This document shows positions 6,367 to 10,667 of a stretch of 10,667 bases of DNA, one piece after another. How positions within the stretch are numbered: position 1 is the stretch's first letter; every line of letters starts with the position of its first letter. Position numbers and translations under genes: made by a program. The notes beneath the pieces are model-generated. The model saw only the letters and a list, made by a program, of their open reading frames with translations, was not told the DNA's origin and made no database searches. Source of the stretch: Desulfobacteraceae bacterium (GTDB taxonomy: Bacteria > Desulfobacterota > Desulfobacteria > Desulfobacterales > JAABRJ01); contig JAABRJ010000470.1 in the NCBI GenBank assembly GCA_011390985.1, forward strand, positions 1-10,667, given 5' to 3'.

Positions 6367-6508
6367 GCGCCAAATCCTTGGAATAAATTATCATCAGGGG
6401 CCGCAAGCGGCCGCGGAGAGGAGTGACTGGTCATCATCGGGCAACCCGCCCGGTTTGTCCAGCGGAAATTCGAGCCTTCGCCTCCAGCGTCACACCAGTA
6501 AGGGATTT

Positions 6509-6528
6509 TGGGGCAGGCCCCATTTTTT
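6509..6528 (+). terminator. Small terminator-like hairpin in the leader region of aguA
   Basis: TGGGG (6509-6513) and CCCCA (6518-6522) form a 5-bp stem around CAGG, followed at once by six T (6523-6528). The shape is that of an intrinsic terminator on the plus strand, but the stem is short. It lies 117 nt before the aguA start. If the aguA promoter is upstream it could act as an attenuator; otherwise it shields aguA from read-through. Confidence 0.4.
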
Positions 6529-6635
6529 GCTTCAAAAAAACCGGCCACCCCTGTAAAGATAGCAGCATCCCGACCGGCCGGACAACCGAAGCCCTCAGCA
6601 GCATCGGTGTTTGCCGCCTGGCGGCACCCGCAAGC

Positions 6636-6639
6636 GAGG
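6636..6639 (+). promoter_or_regulatory. Ribosome binding site of aguA
   Basis: GAGG lies 6 nt before the ATG at 6646. It is modest, but the protein family's N-terminus also begins here, which rules out the in-frame extension back to 6508. Confidence 0.55.
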
Positions 6640-6645
6640 CGCAGC

Positions 6646-7803
6646 ATGTCCCAAACCCTCAGCACCCTCCCCCTCCAGGACGGCTACCGGATGCCCGCGG
6701 AGTTTGAAGCGCACCGCGGCTGCTGGATGCTGTGGCCGTTTCGGCCGGACACCTGGCGCGCCGGCGCATTGTTCGCCCAGGAGCAGTTCGCGGCGGTCGC
6801 CGCGGCCATCGCGCAGTTCGAAGCGGTAACCGTGGGGGCGGCGGCCCGGCAGTATGAAAACGCCCGCCGGATGCTGCCGGCCCCTATCCGGGTGGTGGAG
6901 ATGTCATCCAACGACGCCTGGATGCGCGACACGGGTCCCACCTTCGTGGTGAACGGCCGCGGCGACGTCAGGGGCGTCGACTGGCGCTTCAATGCCTACG
7001 GCGGCCTGAACGGCGGGCTCTACTTCCCCTGGGACCTGGACGACCTGGTGGCCCGCAAGGTGCTGGAGATCGAGACCCTCGACCGCTACCGCGCGCCGCT
7101 GGTATTAGAGGGCGGCGCGATCCATGTGGACGGCCAAGGCACCCTGATCACCACCGCGGAATGCCTGCTCAACCCCAACCGCAACCCGGCGCTCTCGCGG
7201 GAGGCGATCGAAGACCATCTCAAGTCCTATCTGAACGTCCAGCGGATCATCTGGCTGGGAAAAGGCGTTTACCGCGACGAAACCAGCGGCCACGTGGACA
7301 ACCTGTGCTGTTTCGTCCGACCGGCAGAGGTTCTCCTGTCGTGGACGAATGACACCACCGACCCGCAGTATGAGATATCCCGCCAGGCCCTGGAAGTTCT
7401 CTCAGCGGCCAGCGATGCCCGGGGCAGGCGCCTGACCGTCCACCGGGTTCACCAGCCCGGACCGCTCTTCTGGACCGCGGAGGAGAGCCGCTACCTGGTG
7501 GCAAGCGAAACCGGTTACGGCCGCAAGACGGGCGACCGCCTGGCAGCGTCGTATGTGAATTTCTACCTCGCCAACGGCGGGGTGGTCCTGCCGCTCTTCG
7601 ATGACCCCCACGATCGCGCGGCGCTGGGGACCCTCGCCCGGCTCTTCCCCGAACGGCGGGTGGTGGGCGTTGCGGCCCGTGAAATCCTGCTGGGCGGCGG
7701 CGGCATTCATTGCATCACCCAGCAGCAGCCCCTGGGATACCGGCCGGCGGGCAGCGACAAAGGGCCATCGGGCGCTGAAGGAGACATGCGATGCGCCAGG
7801 TGA
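6646..7803 (+). CDS. aguA: Agmatine deiminase
   Basis: A 385-residue member of the guanidino-group-modifying enzyme superfamily. It hydrolyses agmatine to N-carbamoylputrescine and ammonia in the cytoplasm. Family features run the whole length: GYRMPAEFEAHRGCWMLWP (13-31), NDAWMRDTGP (89-98, with D95), RFNAYGG (114-120), LEGGAIHVDG (154-163), TAECLLNPNRNP (170-181), DETSGHVDN (211-219, with H216) and GGGGIHCITQQQP (350-362), where C356 is the catalytic nucleophile. About 23 residues follow the last motif, the usual extent or slightly more, and the end overlaps the next gene by 13 nt. The start at 6646 is set by GAGG and by the family N-terminus. The neighbouring aguB supplies the second step to putrescine. 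No arginine decarboxylase is in the window. Confidence 0.95.
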   Translation: MSQTLSTLPLQDGYRMPAEFEAHRGCWMLWPFRPDTWRAGALFAQEQFAAVAAAIAQFEAVTVGAAARQYENARRMLPAPIRVVEMSSNDAWMRDTGPTFVVNGRGDVRGVDWRFNAYGGLNGGLYFPWDLDDLVARKVLEIETLDRYRAPLVLEGGAIHVDGQGTLITTAECLLNPNRNPALSREAIEDHLKSYLNVQRIIWLGKGVYRDETSGHVDNLCCFVRPAEVLLSWTNDTTDPQYEISRQALEVLSAASDARGRRLTVHRVHQPGPLFWTAEESRYLVASETGYGRKTGDRLAASYVNFYLANGGVVLPLFDDPHDRAALGTLARLFPERRVVGVAAREILLGGGGIHCITQQQPLGYRPAGSDKGPSGAEGDMRCAR

Positions 7804-8666
7804 CGGTCGCAGCGATCCAGATGACGTGTACTTCGGACCGCATGACCAATATCGCCGCCGCCGAAAAGCGGGTTAGAGAGGCCGCCGCCCGGGGCGCTGG
7901 CATCGTTCTCCTGCAGGAGCTTTTTGAAACCCCCTACTTCTGCCAGGTCGAAAGGCCGGAATTTTTCGACCTGGCCAGCGAGGTGGACCGCAACCCCGCC
8001 GTCCTGCATTTCGCCCGGCTCGCCCGCGAACTTGAAATTGTGCTGCCCATCAGCTTCTTTGAACGCCGGCACCAGGCCCATTACAATTCCGTGGCGGTCA
8101 TCGACGCCGACGGGTCGCTCTTGGGGGTCTACCGCAAGACCCACATTCCCGACGGGCCGGGATACGAGGAAAAGTTCTATTTCACCCCCGGCGACACCGG
8201 CTTCCGCGTCTGGCGCACCCGTTATGCCACCATCGGGGTCGGGATCTGCTGGGACCAGTGGTTTCCGGAAGCCGCCCGCGCCATGGCCCTGATGGGCGCC
8301 GAGATCCTGTTCTACCCGACCGCCATCGGCTCGGAGCCGACGGATCCGTCCCACGATTCCAAGCCCCACTGGCAGATCTGCATGCAGGGCCACGCCGCGG
8401 CCAACATGCTGCCGGTGGTGGCGGCCAACCGCATCGGCACGGAAACCCTCGACGGTTCCGCAATCACTTTTTTCGGTTCATCGTTTATCACCAACCACCG
8501 GGGCGAGATCGTGGCCGAAGCCGACCGTTGCACCCCGAGCGTCCTGGTGCAGGCCTTCGATCTCGACGCCCTGGCGGCCGAACGCCGCGGCTGGGGCCTT
8601 TTCAGGGACCGCCGGCCGGAAACCTACGGCATTCTGATGACCAGCGACGGCCGCCTGCAAAAATGA
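7791..8666 (+). CDS. aguB: N-carbamoylputrescine amidase
   Basis: A 291-residue nitrilase-superfamily amidohydrolase that cleaves N-carbamoylputrescine to putrescine, CO2 and ammonia. The Glu-Lys-Cys triad is visible as E43 (LLQELFETPYF), K116 (YRKTHIPDGPGY) and C153 (GVGICWDQWFPE). Segments such as GYEEKFYFTPGD, FYPTAIGSEP and HWQICMQGHAAANMLPVVAANRIG are characteristic of the AguB/CPA branch rather than of general nitrilases. AAGGAG (7778-7783) lies 7 nt before the ATG; an ATG at 7786 is out of frame. The start lies inside the last codons of aguA, which suggests translational coupling. The pairing with aguA makes the function firm. Confidence 0.95.
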   Translation: MRQVTVAAIQMTCTSDRMTNIAAAEKRVREAAARGAGIVLLQELFETPYFCQVERPEFFDLASEVDRNPAVLHFARLARELEIVLPISFFERRHQAHYNSVAVIDADGSLLGVYRKTHIPDGPGYEEKFYFTPGDTGFRVWRTRYATIGVGICWDQWFPEAARAMALMGAEILFYPTAIGSEPTDPSHDSKPHWQICMQGHAAANMLPVVAANRIGTETLDGSAITFFGSSFITNHRGEIVAEADRCTPSVLVQAFDLDALAAERRGWGLFRDRRPETYGILMTSDGRLQK

Positions 8667-8755
8667 TCGTGGCGTGATTTAAAGAAGTCAAAGACACCCC
8701 CCAACCCACGGCCCTCCGGCAGCAAAGCGGGGCGCCAAAAGCAAAGGAGCCTGCC

Positions 8756-9550
8756 ATGTTGGACATCAAGGATTCGGTTGCCGTCATTACCGGCGGCGGC
8801 GGCGGCATCGGCCTGGCACTGGCCCGCCACTGGGTGCAAAACGGCGGCAAGGTGGTGATCGCGGACGTGGCCGAAAAGTTTCTGACCGCGGCCGAGGCCG
8901 AACTCAAAGCCCTGGGCGGCGCGGTGGCCACGGTGGTCTGCAACGTCACGCGCGAGGAGGACTGCGCGCGCCTGGCGGATACGGCCATCGAAAAATTCGG
9001 CCAGATCAACCTGGTGGCGCCCTTTGCCGGCATCATCAAGGACGGATTGATGGTCTCGCCGGACCGCGAAACCGGCCAGGTGACCCGCAAGATGGCGCTG
9101 GCCGACTTTCAGGCCGTGATCGACATCAACCTCACGGGTGTTTTTCTCACCGTGCGCGAATGCACCGAGCGCATGGTCAACCACAACTGCAGGGGCCTGA
9201 TCTGCCTGATCTCATCCACCGGCTCGCTGGGCACCGCGGGCCAGATCAACTACGCGTCTTCCAAGGCCGCCATGTCGGTGATGCCCAAGGTGCTCACCGC
9301 GGAGTTTTTCCGGCGCGGTTTGGCCGAGAGGATCCGCTGCGTGGCCGTGGCCCCCGGCTATGTGGGCACCCCCATGGTCAAGAACATGAATCAGAAGGCC
9401 CTGGATGCCATTTTATCCCAGGTGCCCATCGGCCGGCTGGTCGAGCCGGAAGAAGTCGCCGCCCTGGTGGGCGATCTCTACCGCAACGAGGCCATGGCCG
9501 GGGACGTCTACTTTATCCACGGCGGCCTGCGATTGGGCTCCAAAGGGTGA
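8756..9550 (+). CDS. SDR family oxidoreductase with a changed NNAG motif
   Basis: A 264-residue short-chain dehydrogenase/reductase. The glycine motif is TGGGGGIG (12-19); D37 after the second strand (VIADVAE) favours NAD(H) over NADP(H). Catalytic residues are S153, Y166 and K170 (NYASSK), with N125 in DINLTG completing the tetrad. The usual NNAG after the fourth strand is replaced by PFAG (89-92), and an insertion of about ten residues (around SPDRETGQVTRK) precedes the fifth helix. The end is LGSKG after VYFIHGGLR. Substrate unknown. AAAGGAG lies 6 nt before the ATG. The gap to aguB is 89 nt with no terminator seen, so it may share the agu transcript, but a role in agmatine or putrescine use is only a guess. 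Confidence 0.9.
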   Translation: MLDIKDSVAVITGGGGGIGLALARHWVQNGGKVVIADVAEKFLTAAEAELKALGGAVATVVCNVTREEDCARLADTAIEKFGQINLVAPFAGIIKDGLMVSPDRETGQVTRKMALADFQAVIDINLTGVFLTVRECTERMVNHNCRGLICLISSTGSLGTAGQINYASSKAAMSVMPKVLTAEFFRRGLAERIRCVAVAPGYVGTPMVKNMNQKALDAILSQVPIGRLVEPEEVAALVGDLYRNEAMAGDVYFIHGGLRLGSKG

Positions 9551-9615
9551 CAGCGGCGTAAAAGCCCGGCTTGCGGGCTGCGCTGCCGCGCTTCGTGGCT
9601 GGGCGTTCTGCTGCA

Positions 9616-9651
9616 ACGGCCCCGGAAAGTTCCAGCGGGGCCGTCTTTTTT
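9616..9651 (+). terminator. Intrinsic terminator after the aguA-aguB-SDR cluster
   Basis: ACGGCCCCG (9616-9624) pairs with CGGGGCCGT (9636-9644) in a 9-bp stem; the loop contains GGAA and TTCC that may extend the pairing. One C and six T (9646-9651) follow. It lies 65 nt after the SDR stop codon and on the plus strand only, since no T-run follows on the minus strand. Confidence 0.85.
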
Positions 9652-9668
9652 CCGGCGGCAATGGCGGT

Positions 9669-10469
9669 TCAGCCGCGGGGCGGGGGCGGCGTCAGATCTT
9701 CAGCGGCCAGGTCGGGCTCCCCGCAGCGGGCCAGGATGAAGTCCCGGGTCTGGCGACGCAGCCGCAGCGCCCGCTGCCATGCGCCTTGATCCTCCCCGGC
9801 CGCCGCAGCCGCGGCAAGGGGCGCGCCGATGTGCACTTCAAGGACACCGCGGCGCGGCAGGAGCGTATCGGGATGCAGCACGAAGCGCGTGCCGCGGATG
9901 GCCACGGGCACGAGCGGCGCGCCGGTTTCAACCGCGGCGACAAACGCCCCCATTTCAAAGGGCCTGAGGCCCGCGACGCGGGTAAAGGTCCCCTCCGGGA
10001 AATAGACCAGGCGCAGACCGGGACGCAGCAACGCCTGGATCCGCCGGGCATCTTCAACCCCCTTGGCCGCGTCGAAGCGCTCCACGAAGCGGGTCCCCAG
10101 GCGGCGCAGTATAAAACCCACGACGAGCACCCCGGCCAACTCCACCTTGGCCACAAAACAGGAAACACCAGGAAGCGCCGCCGTGAGCACGAACCCGTCG
10201 AGATAGCTGGCATGGTTGGCGGCGACAACGTAGGCCGCCCCGACCGGCAGGTGCGCCAGGCCTTTGACGGCGATCGCCATCCCGGCGGCCCGAAAAAGCA
10301 GCCGCGCCCCCCGGCGCATGGCCGCCCAGCGCCAGCTCAGGCGCGGCAGCAGCGCCGCCAGCAGGCCGAGCGGCGGCAGCATCAGCAGAAACAGGCCCCA
10401 GACGTAAGCCCCGTAAACCAGGGCGACGAATCGCGCCAGCACGCGGCGCACCTGCCAGGCGGCCCCCAC
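9669..10469 (-). CDS. PlsC-type phospholipid/glycerol acyltransferase (likely C-terminal domain of a fusion)
   Basis: 266 residues from the first GTG after an in-frame stop. The acyltransferase motifs are NHASYLD (85-91, catalytic H86 and D91), a FVERFD segment (128-133) at the motif II position, FPEGT (157-161) and PVAIRGTR (188-195), in the usual order and spacing. A hydrophobic stretch near residues 14-42 should anchor it to the inner membrane. The family moves an acyl chain from acyl-CoA or acyl-ACP to lysophosphatidate or a related acceptor. The GTG at 10469 has no clear ribosome binding site, and the open frame continues upstream to 10601 encoding an acyl-AMP ligase C-terminus. So this is probably not a free-standing gene but the second half of a longer protein. 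A proline-rich tail (LTPPPPRG) ends it. Confidence 0.8.
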   Translation of the reverse strand: MGAAWQVRRVLARFVALVYGAYVWGLFLLMLPPLGLLAALLPRLSWRWAAMRRGARLLFRAAGMAIAVKGLAHLPVGAAYVVAANHASYLDGFVLTAALPGVSCFVAKVELAGVLVVGFILRRLGTRFVERFDAAKGVEDARRIQALLRPGLRLVYFPEGTFTRVAGLRPFEMGAFVAAVETGAPLVPVAIRGTRFVLHPDTLLPRRGVLEVHIGAPLAAAAAAGEDQGAWQRALRLRRQTRDFILARCGEPDLAAEDLTPPPPRG

Positions 10470-10667
10470 CAGCCACAGGCGAAACAGCTGCCAGGCCAGC
10501 GGCGACGGCTTGGCCCCGACACTGCCTTTTTCGAAGCGCTCACGGCTGGCGGCGCGCCGGAGCTTGCCGCTGGAGGTCTTTAAAACGCTTCCCGATGGTG
10601 ATCAGAATGGGGGTCTCGCAGTTCCGCAGGATGACCTGGTGCCGCTGCAGGTGCTCCACCAGCTGGC
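10470..10667 (-). pseudogene. C-terminal end of an acyl-AMP ligase, frameshifted, joined in frame to the acyltransferase
   Basis: Reading minus from 10601 to 10470, in frame with the acyltransferase, gives GSVLKTSSGKLRRAASRERF and then a linker rich in W, L and F. TSSGKLRR is the A10 motif of acyl-adenylate-forming enzymes; its lysine (codon 10565-10563) is the catalytic one. The residues expected before it (a PPGSVLKTSSGK pattern) continue only to SPSGS, and an in-frame TGA stands at 10604-10602. Beyond that point the protein-like frame is another one (QLVEHLQRHQVILRNCETP and on, from 10665), which ends in a stop at 10542-10540. One base too many or two too few near 10588-10606 explains this: either a real frameshift or a sequence error. 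The adenylation domain lies beyond the window. Confidence 0.6.

Larger units (their letters stand above)
6367..6645. other. Divergent intergenic region between the aminotransferase and aguA
   Basis: 279 nt that should hold promoters in both directions. It contains a short G+C hairpin (6399-6412, GGCCG-CAAG-CGGCC) and a terminator-like hairpin with a T-run (6509-6528). An in-frame extension of aguA back to 6508 runs through the second half, but its composition is not protein-like and it lacks a ribosome binding site. The only plus-strand promoter-like pair seen (TTCAAA at 6531, TAAAGA at 6554, 17-nt spacing) is weak. Confidence 0.5.

Noticed and set aside
6399..6412. Hairpin GGCCG-CAAG-CGGCC upstream of the aminotransferase
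   Set aside because: Short stem and no T-run; such pairs are common at this G+C content, so I give it no function.
5452..6426. Plus-strand open frame opposite the aminotransferase
   Set aside because: Antisense shadow of a gene with all class IV motifs; no ribosome binding site and low-complexity composition.
6531..6559. Possible aguA promoter TTCAAA-17 nt-TAAAGA
   Set aside because: Only 4 of 6 and 3 of 6 matches to consensus; not better than chance in an A-rich stretch.
6508..6645. N-terminal extension of aguA
   Set aside because: No homology-like sequence, no ribosome binding site, and it contains the terminator-like hairpin at its start.
9563..9579. Hairpin AGCCCG-GCTTG-CGGGCT after the second SDR gene
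   Set aside because: Perfect 6-bp stem but no T-run; the terminator at 9616-9651 is far better.
9405..10583. Plus-strand open frame of 392 codons over the second SDR end and the acyltransferase
   Set aside because: It runs through a strong terminator and antisense to conserved acyltransferase motifs; the product is repeat-like and rich in Q, P, H and G.
10540..10606. Programmed ribosomal frameshift in the ligase-acyltransferase
   Set aside because: The shift needed is +1, and there is no slow codon, in-frame stop or slippery run in the ligase frame at the site. A mutation or a sequence error explains it better.

Overview
This is a GC-rich bacterial window (roughly two-thirds G+C by eye, with strong GGAGG-type ribosome binding sites). 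Its gene content is ordinary housekeeping and metabolism for a proteobacterium or a related lineage. The style of several proteins (two SDR oxidoreductases, a LarA-like isomerase, a ferredoxin-nitroreductase fusion, a radical SAM protein) fits an anaerobic Desulfobacterota-type (former Deltaproteobacteria) organism. That placement is inference from protein style only. I see no tRNA, rRNA, CRISPR array, transposase or phage gene.

Layout. (1) 2-526, +: C-terminal part of a DEAD-box RNA helicase with a DbpA-type RNA-binding domain. (2) 534-1484 and 1592-2338, both -: a radical SAM protein preceded by an SDR oxidoreductase. (3) 2339-2735: a less GC-rich divergent promoter region. (4) 2736-2936, +: a 66-residue two-helix membrane protein of unknown function. 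(5) 2937-3316: a non-coding, hairpin-rich gap with an exact 14-nt tandem repeat. (6) 3317-6366, all -: three genes that look like one operon, transcribed in the order class IV aminotransferase, LarA-like nickel-pincer isomerase, ferredoxin-nitroreductase fusion. (7) 6367-6645: divergent intergenic region with a terminator-like hairpin ahead of aguA. (8) 6646-9550, +: agmatine deiminase (aguA), N-carbamoylputrescine amidase (aguB), whose start overlaps the end of aguA by 13 nt, and a second SDR oxidoreductase, closed by a clear intrinsic terminator at 9616-9651. (9) 9669-10667, -: a PlsC-type acyltransferase that, read in frame, carries the C-terminal A10 motif of an acyl-AMP ligase at its front. 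The reading frame is broken near 10588-10606, so this looks like a frameshifted ligase-acyltransferase fusion running off the window end.

How the genes work together. aguA and aguB form the two-step route from agmatine to putrescine via N-carbamoylputrescine. The arginine decarboxylase that would make agmatine is not in the window. The minus-strand trio combines an amino acid/2-oxo acid aminotransferase, a 2-hydroxy acid isomerase homolog and a flavin reductase fed by two [4Fe-4S] clusters. A shared pathway for a 2-hydroxy or 2-oxo acid is plausible but unproven. No wholly new system is evident. The points most worth a second look are the broken ligase-acyltransferase fusion, the LarA-like operon and the structured non-coding gap at 2937-3316.
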